DNA from: a virus
Strand: one strand, 5' to 3'
Virus record (IMG/VR): IMGVR_UViG_3300022413_000011
Location: 1-62,777 of that record
Length of the DNA stretch: 62,777 nucleotides
Part shown: one piece after another, positions 7,591-15,640 of the stretch
Numbering within the stretch: the stretch's first letter is position 1
How the letters are laid out: every line of letters begins with the position of its first letter
The notes under the pieces: generated by a model
Databases searched by the model: none
Seen by the model: only the letters and a program-made list of their open reading frames with translations
Told to the model about the DNA's origin: nothing
Translations under genes and position numbers: made by a program

Positions 7591-8345
7591 ACCAAATAGT
7601 TTCTACCGATGGTGATGTGTTGGACAAAGATAGGACAGGTCTGACCATAAACGGGTGGGTTCCTGGCAAGGGGCTCACCCTAGAGGTGTGGGGAAACCAG
7701 TTTGGCCTGTGTTCTCTCTTGCCAGAGACATCGCGAATCGCAATGGGCGACATGATACTGTACGCAGAAAACAATTTTGGGGACACGTACACGGATTTTT
7801 GCGACATGTGGAACAGACCCCTGTCCACCCTGGCGAATTACGTGTCCTGCGCGAAACACGTCCCAATGGAGGTGAGAAAGTTTCACCTTGGACTCCTGTA
7901 CAGTCACCACCTACAGGTAGCCAGAATCCACATGATAAAGCCACTTCCAGTTGACTGGAAGTCAATCCAAAATAGACTTTTAGTCAATGCAGCAGACAAC
8001 AGGATGACGGTAAGAGAGCTTGCCCTCCTTGTAGACAAGGAGGTGGAAAGACTTACACCCAAAGATAATCGCTCCAAGGATGAAAGACTCCGGTTAAACA
8101 TGGAGACCGTCATGGTCAATGGCGAGGAACCCGTCACCGTTGACCATGCCCTGAAATCCGTAATGCCCAGCACGGACAACGTGCCAGAGAGACACAAGGA
8201 CAATGATTGGGTCGCGGCCCTGGTTCTGTACTACTCCAGGGTGACGGACATGAGCAGAGAGCAAGCCTTGCGTGGGCTTGCCAGAAGCATGTTGTCTCAT
8301 TTGAGGCAGGAAGGACTACTGGACGATGATAGCAGAGATGGTTAA
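7587..8345 (+). CDS. ParB/RepA-accessory-like DNA-binding protein (LSxSHH-type domain)
   Basis: Residues about 55-125 match a domain common in phage and plasmid proteins of actinobacteria and relatives: MGDMILYAENNFGDTY, then a helix-turn-helix-like block STLANYVSCAKHVP, then the LLYSHHLQVARI signature. This domain is usually annotated as ParB-like or simply hypothetical, and a DNA-binding role is inferred. The C-terminal half is charged and contains no nuclease motif I can see. It overlaps both neighbours by a few bases and is part of the early operon. Confidence 0.45.
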   Translation: MNQIVSTDGDVLDKDRTGLTINGWVPGKGLTLEVWGNQFGLCSLLPETSRIAMGDMILYAENNFGDTYTDFCDMWNRPLSTLANYVSCAKHVPMEVRKFHLGLLYSHHLQVARIHMIKPLPVDWKSIQNRLLVNAADNRMTVRELALLVDKEVERLTPKDNRSKDERLRLNMETVMVNGEEPVTVDHALKSVMPSTDNVPERHKDNDWVAALVLYYSRVTDMSREQALRGLARSMLSHLRQEGLLDDDSRDG

Positions 8346-9090
8346 GGAAGCCAGAAAGAAGGCTGACTACACCCAGACTCATTTGGCTAACTTGATGGGA
8401 TATGGGGTTAGCACACAGCGTAGGTACGAGGACGGAACATCGTCCCCGAGCATGGAGACGCTCGTCAACATCATGCTGGTGTGCAACCAGAATCCCGTCG
8501 TTGCGCTGTATTATGCCCTCTCCCCAGAGCAAAGGGAAAGCCTGGGGACAATAACCCGATACGCGCTGGAAGAAGAGGGACAGAACTTTACGATGTCTCA
8601 CGGGTACGAATATGTCGTTCTCGTAAGGAAGGTCGTATCTGGAAACCACCAGTTTTTAGTTCTACGTACGCCAGAGAACAGGATGGACCTGGCCCTGGCG
8701 TGGTCCCAGTGGGCCACAGAAGGTGACTGGGAACTCCTGCATACTGGAGACGTGATTGACTTCGCGACAGTGAAGACGCACGACCCCCAAGCGTTGTATG
8801 ACAATCCGAAAGGGGAAACCATTCCCATAAAACCTATGACTCGAGATATTGTGTCTCTGTCAGACATCCCTGCCGACAGAAGGGCTCCCAAAATAGGGGA
8901 CTGGTACGCGGAACTGAGCCACATGGCAACATCTCTGCCCTACTGTGATTCAAACGAAGAGTTTGTAGACGCCGCGGGAAGCATCCTCGGGTTACTCGCG
9001 GCCATCTCCAGAAGTAGAGGAATGAGCCTGATTCAGGTGGGGCGCACGTATCTGAAGAATATCACTAGCACGAGAGGGGGGGAATGGTGA
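8326..9090 (+). CDS. XRE-family regulator with long C-terminal domain
   Basis: Residues 1-45 are a Cro/CI-type helix-turn-helix (ARKKADYTQTHLANLMGYGV then RRYEDGTSSPSMETLVNIM). The remaining 200 residues are not familiar and contain no LexA-like Ser-Lys peptidase, so this is not a classical cleavable repressor. It could regulate the early operon in which it lies or act on host genes. The start overlaps the previous gene by 20 nt and the end overlaps the next by 7 nt. Confidence 0.65.
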   Translation: MIAEMVKEARKKADYTQTHLANLMGYGVSTQRRYEDGTSSPSMETLVNIMLVCNQNPVVALYYALSPEQRESLGTITRYALEEEGQNFTMSHGYEYVVLVRKVVSGNHQFLVLRTPENRMDLALAWSQWATEGDWELLHTGDVIDFATVKTHDPQALYDNPKGETIPIKPMTRDIVSLSDIPADRRAPKIGDWYAELSHMATSLPYCDSNEEFVDAAGSILGLLAAISRSRGMSLIQVGRTYLKNITSTRGGEW

Positions 9091-9317
9091 ACAATCTTCT
9101 GAATGGACCGTACCGGATTGGTGGACTTGTGGACTATGACGATAGTGACCCGAACAGCAGAGGACCATTTGTAATCATTGTGTCTGACTACGTGGACGGA
9201 AACGTGGCAGACGTGTACGGGGAAACCATCGTGAAAGCCGAGAAAATGGCCAAGAGTATCGTTGGCCTATTGAATACAATAGAGAACGTGAAGCGTGGAG
9301 GAAAATCTAATGTTTAA
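9084..9317 (+). CDS. Small hypothetical protein
   Basis: A 77-residue protein preceded by a G-rich ribosome site (GAGGGGGGGA). Predicted short alpha/beta with an amphipathic C-terminal helix (AEKMAKSIVGLLNTIENVK). Function unknown. It overlaps SSB by 8 nt, so it is co-translated with SSB and may act in the same process. Confidence 0.55.
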   Translation: MVNNLLNGPYRIGGLVDYDDSDPNSRGPFVIIVSDYVDGNVADVYGETIVKAEKMAKSIVGLLNTIENVKRGGKSNV

Positions 9318-9690
9318 CGCAACGATTTCAGGTCGCCTCGGGAATGACCCCGATATGCGATACACCCCAAACGGGGACCCAGTTTGCAGCTTTTCTCTCG
9401 CCACCGACATGGGGTGGGGCGAAAGGAAAGAGACGACATGGTTCAGAGTCACCTTCTGGAGGAAGCAGGCCGAATCCCTGGCCAATCACTTCCACAAGGG
9501 AGATGGGATAATAATATCTGCAAAGGATTTGCGTCTGAATTTGTATGATAAGAACGATGGGGGGCAGGGGGTCAGCCTCAATGTTACAGGTGACTCCTGG
9601 TGGTTCCCGGAAGGTAGCAAGAGCGACGGAGGGTGTAGCAACGGTAGCGCGCCACGGAAGAAGGAGACCAAAAGTGACATACCCTTCTAA
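9310..9690 (+). CDS. ssb: Single-stranded DNA-binding protein
   Basis: A 126-residue OB-fold protein. MFNATISGRLGNDPDMRYTP is the classic SSB opening, followed by TTWFRVTFWRKQAESLANHF. The C-terminus ends in KSDIPF, the acidic-aromatic tip that recruits partner proteins. ATG 9310 has GGAGG 7 nt upstream, which favours it over an in-frame codon five residues earlier. It would coat single strands during replication and recombination. Confidence 0.9.
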   Translation: MFNATISGRLGNDPDMRYTPNGDPVCSFSLATDMGWGERKETTWFRVTFWRKQAESLANHFHKGDGIIISAKDLRLNLYDKNDGGQGVSLNVTGDSWWFPEGSKSDGGCSNGSAPRKKETKSDIPF

Positions 9691-9997
9691 CGAAATCAGA
9701 TCGCTATTGAACAAGTTGATGGAGGATTCTCAAACTAACGAAATCAGATCGCTATTGAACAAGTTGATGGAGGATTCTCAAATCTCTCCAGACTTTGCCG
9801 AGGCAACGAGTCACAGGTATGGGTGTCGATGTGACTCGTGCAAGCAGTGGTGGGTCAAAATGGGTCCCACGGAACATGATGTCAGAGATGAATGGTCGTA
9901 TGGCCCATTCAGCGAAGAAGAGTACGTGGCCGCGGGGGGTAAAGTTATCAGTGACCCCCCGTCCGTCTACTTTGCCAAGGAGGTTCTGGATGAGTGA
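9674..9997 (+). CDS. Hypothetical protein with duplicated 16-residue segment
   Basis: GTG 9674 lies 7 nt after AAGGAG and overlaps the end of ssb by 17 nt; longer in-frame starts would be buried in ssb. The 107-residue product begins with two identical copies of NEIRSLLNKLMEDSQ, encoded by a perfect 48-bp tandem duplication. A later CRCDSCKQWW motif (CxCxxC) could bind metal. Function unknown. The exact repeat indicates a very recent duplication or strand slippage that kept the reading frame. Confidence 0.55.
   Translation: MTYPSNEIRSLLNKLMEDSQTNEIRSLLNKLMEDSQISPDFAEATSHRYGCRCDSCKQWWVKMGPTEHDVRDEWSYGPFSEEEYVAAGGKVISDPPSVYFAKEVLDE
9687..9782 (+). repeat. Perfect 48-bp tandem duplication
   Basis: Copy one spans 9687-9734 and copy two 9735-9782, identical by eye. 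The unit is 16 codons, so the reading frame of the surrounding gene is preserved. The first copy also holds the ssb stop codon. Confidence 0.9.
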
Positions 9998-10178
9998 CCA
10001 AGAAATAGCAGCAATTGACTTGCTTGCGCTGGTCTACGGAGAAAGCATCGGAGTGGACCTTCTTGAAGAGTGTTTTGTGTCACCCACTATGGAGGCTCAC
10101 AGAACCGATATCCTGGTGGACCTGATTGGAGCCATAAAGGATAGACGGGAAGAAATCAGAGCAAACTCTGATACATAG
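9990..10178 (+). CDS. Small hypothetical protein, last gene of the early operon
   Basis: A 62-residue acidic, mostly helical protein of unknown function. Its ATG at 9990 overlaps the preceding stop by 8 nt and has AAGGAGG about 6 nt upstream. Its 3' end overlaps the end of the convergent late operon by 23 bp, so this is the meeting point of the two transcription units. Confidence 0.55.
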   Translation: MSDQEIAAIDLLALVYGESIGVDLLEECFVSPTMEAHRTDILVDLIGAIKDRREEIRANSDT

Positions 10179-10455
10179 ACAGCCAGACTATCACGAACAC
10201 AACAAGGAGCAACAGGGTCAAAGCACCAGCGATGGTCTTGTTGCTCACTCGTTTTCCCTTGCCAGCTTCTTCGCAGTCCCTCGCTGTATACCCCACTGGG
10301 TCCTTCTGAAACAAATCGGAATCCCCTCTTAGGTAGGCTCTTACCAGAGAGTTTACCCACACTGTAAAAACCACACTTTGAATCAAAAACCAAATAATCA
10401 CAATTGTATCGGCAGCATACCTAGCCATCATCAAATATTTAATACTATCGTCCAC
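10156..10455 (-). CDS. Two-span membrane protein, holin-like candidate
   Basis: A 99-residue protein with two hydrophobic helices, about 15-40 (IVIIWFLIQSVVFTVWV) and about 75-95 (ALTLLLLVVFVIVWL), separated by a charged loop. Size, topology and position at the distal end of the late operon fit a holin, but no endolysin was found beside it, so the role is inferred. The start is GTG directly after the preceding stop. Confidence 0.5.
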   Translation of the reverse strand: MDDSIKYLMMARYAADTIVIIWFLIQSVVFTVWVNSLVRAYLRGDSDLFQKDPVGYTARDCEEAGKGKRVSNKTIAGALTLLLLVVFVIVWLSMYQSLL

Positions 10456-11523
10456 CTATTGCCCCACGTGTTTCTCAAGCAGGTCTTTCAGCCTGTCAAT
10501 CTCTTCCTGTTGCTCTTGTACTGCCCTGACCAGAGGAGCGATGAACTCCGTATATATCAGGCTGTGCTGGTCTGTCTCCTCATCATAGACGTATCCCCCA
10601 AATCCAGACCCGGCTATTTCGGCTATGCTCTGCGCAGAGAATCCATAATGAGTCTTGCTTGCCCCCATATGCCATCTCCACTTCAGTGGATTTAGGGACA
10701 AAATAAAATCTAGCCCCAAGTCAGATTGAGACACATCTGATTTATATCGTATGTCAGATGTCTGTATTGTTCCGTTTGCAGACCATACGGCAGACCATCT
10801 CTGGCCAGACTTCCCACAGGTCATGGTGTCGTCTACCAGGGGGTAAATGGCGTCACCGACAGAGTCAAAGAACACGGAGCCCACGGTGCCATCCTGAGAA
10901 ACTTTTCCTGCCAACTCTTGCCCTATCCCATACAGGTGAGCAGTTAGGTTGGCAGTTGTGTCAACCTCGGATGGTGCTGCTGACGGGGTGTATCCAATTG
11001 CCACCCAGTCAATATCCATCCTGTCCCCATCAAACTCGTCTGACCCCTCGGAGACGTGTGTAGCAGAATGAGACGAGGATGCTTTCCCCGACAAAGACCC
11101 CTCCACCGTGTCAACGCGCGCGGACATCTCTCCGAGAGACGCAGACACACTCGCATTTATGGCGCTCTCTGCCGAATAGCTACCCTGTACCCACTTGCTG
11201 GACTCTGTTGAGTAAACAAATCTCACAACATTGTCACTGGAAATCTGTCCAGAGAACCCTATGTTTCCCGTGTTTGATATGGACAGGGTCCATCCAGGAC
11301 CAGGGTGAACCATAATCTCTAGGCCATCCCTCCCCCCATTGATGGTGTCCAGGCTTGACCCATTGACAAGGACCATGTCCGATGTCAGGGATATGGCACC
11401 AGACGAAGGTGTGTGAGAAACCCAGCCACCGCGCGCAGTGTTTCTGTGCTCTAAATCTGTCAGCCGACTGTCCACGTCTCGGAAGGAGTCGGCAATCTGA
11501 GACATCATCGTATCTAGGCTCAT
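10456..11523 (-). CDS. Tail fibre/tip protein with S74 intramolecular chaperone
   Basis: The C-terminal 110 residues match the peptidase S74/endosialidase chaperone: SDIRYKSDVSQ (the autocleavage Ser lies in such an SDxR(Y)K motif), FILSLNPLKWRW, YGFSAQSIAEI, then a coiled coil (VRAVQEQQEEIDRLKDLLEK). These domains trimerise fibres and then cut themselves off. The upstream 240 residues are beta-rich fibre sequence. ATG 11523 (ATGA overlap with the previous gene, GGAG upstream) is preferred to a longer frame. Confidence 0.75.
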   Translation of the reverse strand: MSLDTMMSQIADSFRDVDSRLTDLEHRNTARGGWVSHTPSSGAISLTSDMVLVNGSSLDTINGGRDGLEIMVHPGPGWTLSISNTGNIGFSGQISSDNVVRFVYSTESSKWVQGSYSAESAINASVSASLGEMSARVDTVEGSLSGKASSSHSATHVSEGSDEFDGDRMDIDWVAIGYTPSAAPSEVDTTANLTAHLYGIGQELAGKVSQDGTVGSVFFDSVGDAIYPLVDDTMTCGKSGQRWSAVWSANGTIQTSDIRYKSDVSQSDLGLDFILSLNPLKWRWHMGASKTHYGFSAQSIAEIAGSGFGGYVYDEETDQHSLIYTEFIAPLVRAVQEQQEEIDRLKDLLEKHVGQ

Positions 11524-12605
11524 GGCAAGCTCTCCATCTTGACCGACACGCTCATATCTCCATTCCTGTCTGACCTGGCTCTGAATGACTTGACGATACA
11601 CTCGTACGAGCTACCGTTTACGCTGACGTTGACCACGTCACCCAGGTCGTAATCCAAACCAAATCTATAGCCATCGACATCGACTGACTCGGCGCTCACC
11701 GACACCTTGGCCCTGTTCTTATTGATTTCGCTGAGTCCAGCGTCCGACAGGACCGTATGGCTAAACTCCTGACCCTTCGTAATGAATGCCTCATACCTGT
11801 CTATCCCCGTGGGATTTTGTATCCTCTGGTCCCTGGCCTCCACAACTATCTGTTCCGGTCCCTGCCCCTCTCCCCCCACATACACGTGAGTGACTTCATT
11901 TTCCCAAGACACCTCTAGCTCCACGTCAGAGATGTTTCCCCTGTCTGGCGAAAGGGATAAGTCTCGGACTACGCCTAGAACAGATGGTCTAATAATCACC
12001 CTGTATGGTTTTTGGATGTAACCCGTATAGACTACATCCACGTGGACAGGCATTCCCTTCTCCGTGGATTCGGAATTGATGTTACTTATGACGGAGAGAA
12101 GACTTTTCCATGCGCCCTTTGACTCGACAGATGGAGCTACCCCAGACACCTGCTCCACCTCGACCAGGTCATCAAGGGCTCTGACAGGGTTTAGTGGGGC
12201 TATGAGATTCTCATACAGGTAGTCGTAAATCATTCTATCTGCATTGGTGTTGTTGCCCATCTCCGTCGTTTTTTCTGCGTAGGTGGTCTCCCCTGGGTGA
12301 GCGACAATCCTCTGTTTATCCAGGATACTGAGCGCGCACTTTGCAGAAAGCTCGATGGTGTCCTCCTCCTCGGAAAATGTCACTTTCTTAAGGAGCCATA
12401 TGGTTTTGCCAAGCACGGTGGATGCAGGGATGTCGGTCCTTCTGACAACGAACTGCATGTCCTTTGACCAGTGGGACATGGGGATAGTGTTGGGAATGGT
12501 GATTTTCAGGGTCCCTACACGCCCCATCGCTTTCGCTACATCCACCTCATAGTATCTCAGAGACCCCAGGGAGACCCCCTTTTTGTACATATCCACAGAG
12601 AACAT
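11520..12605 (-). CDS. Siphovirus Gp37-like tail tip protein
   Basis: A 361-residue protein with the pattern of the ReqiPepy6 Gp37-like family: an opening strand region, WSKDMQFVVRR, then a long middle, and a C-terminal YRFGLDYDLGDVVNVSVNG segment shared with baseplate hub proteins. These are thought to form part of the distal tail tip. It starts in a TAATG overlap with the larger upstream tail gene and is followed by the S74 fibre gene. Confidence 0.6.
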   Translation of the reverse strand: MFSVDMYKKGVSLGSLRYYEVDVAKAMGRVGTLKITIPNTIPMSHWSKDMQFVVRRTDIPASTVLGKTIWLLKKVTFSEEEDTIELSAKCALSILDKQRIVAHPGETTYAEKTTEMGNNTNADRMIYDYLYENLIAPLNPVRALDDLVEVEQVSGVAPSVESKGAWKSLLSVISNINSESTEKGMPVHVDVVYTGYIQKPYRVIIRPSVLGVVRDLSLSPDRGNISDVELEVSWENEVTHVYVGGEGQGPEQIVVEARDQRIQNPTGIDRYEAFITKGQEFSHTVLSDAGLSEINKNRAKVSVSAESVDVDGYRFGLDYDLGDVVNVSVNGSSYECIVKSFRARSDRNGDMSVSVKMESLP

Positions 12606-15600
12606 TAGTACGCCTCCGGTATACCAGCATACAGGTTTTCCCAGATAAGACGCACTGCCATCATCTCGTCCGTCTTGACAACTATCTTGTTGTGTCCTGG
12701 CACCATGACAATCTGCTGCGAAGATCCACTCATGTACCTCTCTACGTCCCCCTTGTTGTCGGTCCTAGCAATGGCCACCCCATCTCTCCCCTCAATCGTC
12801 AGCACGTCCGATTCCAAACTCAAACCCTTGAAGAGAATCTCCTGGCCAGTCGTGATGTTTTTGACGTAATGAACGGCTCCCGTACCGGATACGGTTATCT
12901 GTGGTGATGTATGGTCACCGGACTCGCAGAGTATCTCCTGGACATCCTCCGTGGATGCTGAGTAGAATCCGTACCCAACGTTATATTCTGTTCCTATGGC
13001 AACTGTTCTTTCCCCGATGTGGATGCTGCGCATTGGACGTTGTTTTATACCGGCAGGGGAAATGCGCCATTCCGACCCCGTCCACAACACAACGTTTCCA
13101 TCTACGTATTTTGGAACCCCCCATTTGCCATTCTGGATTATCCCAACAATCCACATTCTACCGTCACTGTCCCAGTCAAAGTCTTGAACCCCTGGTCCAA
13201 TTCCCCCACCAAAACTCTCTAGCCTCGAACCAGTCCATCGCACCAATGCGCCCATAGGCCACTCGGATGACGGGTCTGTGGTGGACGATACCGGAATAAA
13301 TCCTCCAAAGTAGACGGCTCCATCTCTGCCTACACGTACTCGATTAACATACTGAAGTGGAAGGCTCACGGGTGTCTCAGGTACGGTGTATCCCCCAGAT
13401 GTCCCGGTCCCTGACAGGATGGGATCTCCCCTCATAATCCCTATGAAACCAATCTCTCCCGTGTCTGGGTTGATTTGTGCGCAGTTTGTGTTCACCCGTA
13501 TCTGCTGGCCTGGGGTTGGTCCTGCCAGTGGTCTCACAAGACTTATTTGTCCACCCACATAGATGGTGCCATCCTGCGCTATGTCGGCACTGTTAATAGT
13601 CCCCTCTATGCTCCATGTTGACCCCGACGTGAAATTCTGCCATACAGACGTGTGTCGAACGCTGGTGCGTGCAACCCCGTTGGATATATTGATGCCCCCA
13701 ACGAGCGATTGCGTCATGCTGCCAAACGCGTATATGTATTCCCCGCGTACGATAGCCTTTTTCACCGAACCACCACTTAGACCACTGGCAATGGCAAACG
13801 AACTAAACGTCTTTGTTACAGCGTATATGCCTGAGTGGGGCGTAGTCATATCTCCACACACAATAATGCCACCAGCAGAGTTTCCTTCCCCTGGTATCAT
13901 GTCGTGTATCGTGGCGTTTGGTCTCAGCCCCTCCATTGCTTCGTAGGTGGGCAGATATGGATTAGAGTCTCTCCCGTCAGGGGAGAAACGGAACAGATTT
14001 GTCAGTTGAGTGCCCTGGGAAATCATGTCGAAGTTTCCACCGACATACAGCTTTCCATCGACTTCAGCCCAGGAGGTGGCTATTCCACTGACAGAAGATG
14101 CTGCTGCATTGCTCGGGTCTGATGGGGACCACGACCCGTCCGGTGCCTGGAACAAGAAGAGGCTCCTGGATTCCTGTATAAGGTTCCACGTGACAAACTC
14201 GGCGTTTCTCTGAGATGAAATCAGGCCATCGTACGTACGAAGCTGGATGGCGTACTGGGCCTGATTGAAGTTGTCGTACGTGCCCTCCATGCCAGATACG
14301 TACACACACGGGATTCTCACGCTGTCCCCGACGGGATACCCCAACCTGTCAACCGGCTGGAATATCAGCATCTTTCGGCCATCGTTGCCACTTCTCGGAT
14401 TAAACAACCTGATAACAGATGACTTGTTTCGATTTAGCTGTACGTCGTTGTCGCCAAAAACTCTACCTGTTATCGTAAAGTTCCTGGCCTGAACCTTACT
14501 CTTCTCGAGGGTGACAGGTCCTTCCGTGTCTCTCTCCACATACTCGACGGATGGCATATCGAGACCCGTGATGGATGTCGTCATAAACCCTGAGTCTCTC
14601 AGGGACACCATCCGACCACCATTCCATGCGTGAGCATCCCTTCTGGAGAACGAGTTATTCTTTGGTCCCATCCACTCGTACCCGTCCCCCATGTCTCCAC
14701 TGGCAAACGTGGTTGGGTAATCCTTTGCCTCCACTTGCCAGGAGTCGGTTTTGTAGTAGGAGCCAGATATGTAGTTGGATGCCTCAGAAACCAGACTTAC
14801 CTCATACTGGTCAACCTCTTTGAGGGAGAATATGAGATGGACGCGCGTCCACCTTGAGTCTCTCAGGATAAGTGTGTTTCTGGAGAGGTATAGACCCGGG
14901 GAGCCCAAGTCCCCAAGTTTGTTCACGTGCATGGAAAACTTCTGGCCAGCAAACCCTTTGATATACAGTGACCAGGTGTACTTCCCCGTGGGCATACTGT
15001 CCAGGAGATATGAGGACACGCTGGAATTTGTGGACAGTGGGACCCTCATGCACCTGTCACCACTGTGAAAGTCGCCCATGTCAATGTGAGGGACACCGCG
15101 CGTACCCGTAAACGTGTACCGTAGGTTCCCAAACCCAAACGACGGGTTTTTCACGAGATTTACGGTCTCTTCTGGGACTACTACATGCCAGAACGAACCG
15201 GGGGAATCCAAGGCATATCCCGATACCGGCTCCGGGACTGCGTATAGGCTGGGTGGGCCAGAGGTAGATATGGCAAACGCGTCGTTGTACGTGACAGCAG
15301 GTGTCACAGGGGACGGGATGGTCTCCTCGCGATACTCGGCATACGCAGTCGCCTGTGTGACTCGTATCTCGTCTTCGATTTCGCGATACTCAGCATATGC
15401 CTGTGCCTGAGTAATCTTCAGTCCAGCCGACAGTTCCCTGTATTCCAGATACCCAACAACCTGGGTAACCTTCAGAGTGGCTGGTTGAGGTCTGTACTCG
15501 GCATACCCTATCGCCTGAGTAACTCGTATCTCTACCGATGCTGCTGGTGGCGCACCATCGGAATATTCAATAATAAGTTCTGTTTCGTCGTACGATACGT

Positions 15601-15634
15601 TATCGTACGACCCAGCCCGTCTCTCGTTGGCCAT
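12605..15634 (-). CDS. Large tail tip/adhesin protein with four short repeats and beta-propeller-like region
   Basis: 1,009 residues. Near the N-terminus (about 35-105) four 19-20 residue repeats of the form IRVTQAxxYAEYR occur, a repeat often seen in phage tail proteins. A carbohydrate-binding-like jelly roll follows (about 150-330, NLVKNPSFGFGN at its start). The second half has repeated LYVGGNFD/YVGGQIS/YFGGFIP blades, suggesting a beta-propeller like the delta-60 repeats. A receptor-binding or cell-wall-sensing role at the tail tip is likely. Confidence 0.55.
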   Translation of the reverse strand: MANERRAGSYDNVSYDETELIIEYSDGAPPAASVEIRVTQAIGYAEYRPQPATLKVTQVVGYLEYRELSAGLKITQAQAYAEYREIEDEIRVTQATAYAEYREETIPSPVTPAVTYNDAFAISTSGPPSLYAVPEPVSGYALDSPGSFWHVVVPEETVNLVKNPSFGFGNLRYTFTGTRGVPHIDMGDFHSGDRCMRVPLSTNSSVSSYLLDSMPTGKYTWSLYIKGFAGQKFSMHVNKLGDLGSPGLYLSRNTLILRDSRWTRVHLIFSLKEVDQYEVSLVSEASNYISGSYYKTDSWQVEAKDYPTTFASGDMGDGYEWMGPKNNSFSRRDAHAWNGGRMVSLRDSGFMTTSITGLDMPSVEYVERDTEGPVTLEKSKVQARNFTITGRVFGDNDVQLNRNKSSVIRLFNPRSGNDGRKMLIFQPVDRLGYPVGDSVRIPCVYVSGMEGTYDNFNQAQYAIQLRTYDGLISSQRNAEFVTWNLIQESRSLFLFQAPDGSWSPSDPSNAAASSVSGIATSWAEVDGKLYVGGNFDMISQGTQLTNLFRFSPDGRDSNPYLPTYEAMEGLRPNATIHDMIPGEGNSAGGIIVCGDMTTPHSGIYAVTKTFSSFAIASGLSGGSVKKAIVRGEYIYAFGSMTQSLVGGINISNGVARTSVRHTSVWQNFTSGSTWSIEGTINSADIAQDGTIYVGGQISLVRPLAGPTPGQQIRVNTNCAQINPDTGEIGFIGIMRGDPILSGTGTSGGYTVPETPVSLPLQYVNRVRVGRDGAVYFGGFIPVSSTTDPSSEWPMGALVRWTGSRLESFGGGIGPGVQDFDWDSDGRMWIVGIIQNGKWGVPKYVDGNVVLWTGSEWRISPAGIKQRPMRSIHIGERTVAIGTEYNVGYGFYSASTEDVQEILCESGDHTSPQITVSGTGAVHYVKNITTGQEILFKGLSLESDVLTIEGRDGVAIARTDNKGDVERYMSGSSQQIVMVPGHNKIVVKTDEMMAVRLIWENLYAGIPEAY

Positions 15635-15640
15635 ATTATT

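Noticed and set aside
8326-9090. XRE protein as a lysogeny repressor
   Set aside because: It lies inside the early operon and has no peptidase or operator-flanked promoter of its own; kept only as a regulator.
10156-10455. Complete lysis cassette at the end of the late operon
   Set aside because: Only a holin-like protein is present; no endolysin or spanin pair could be identified in the window.
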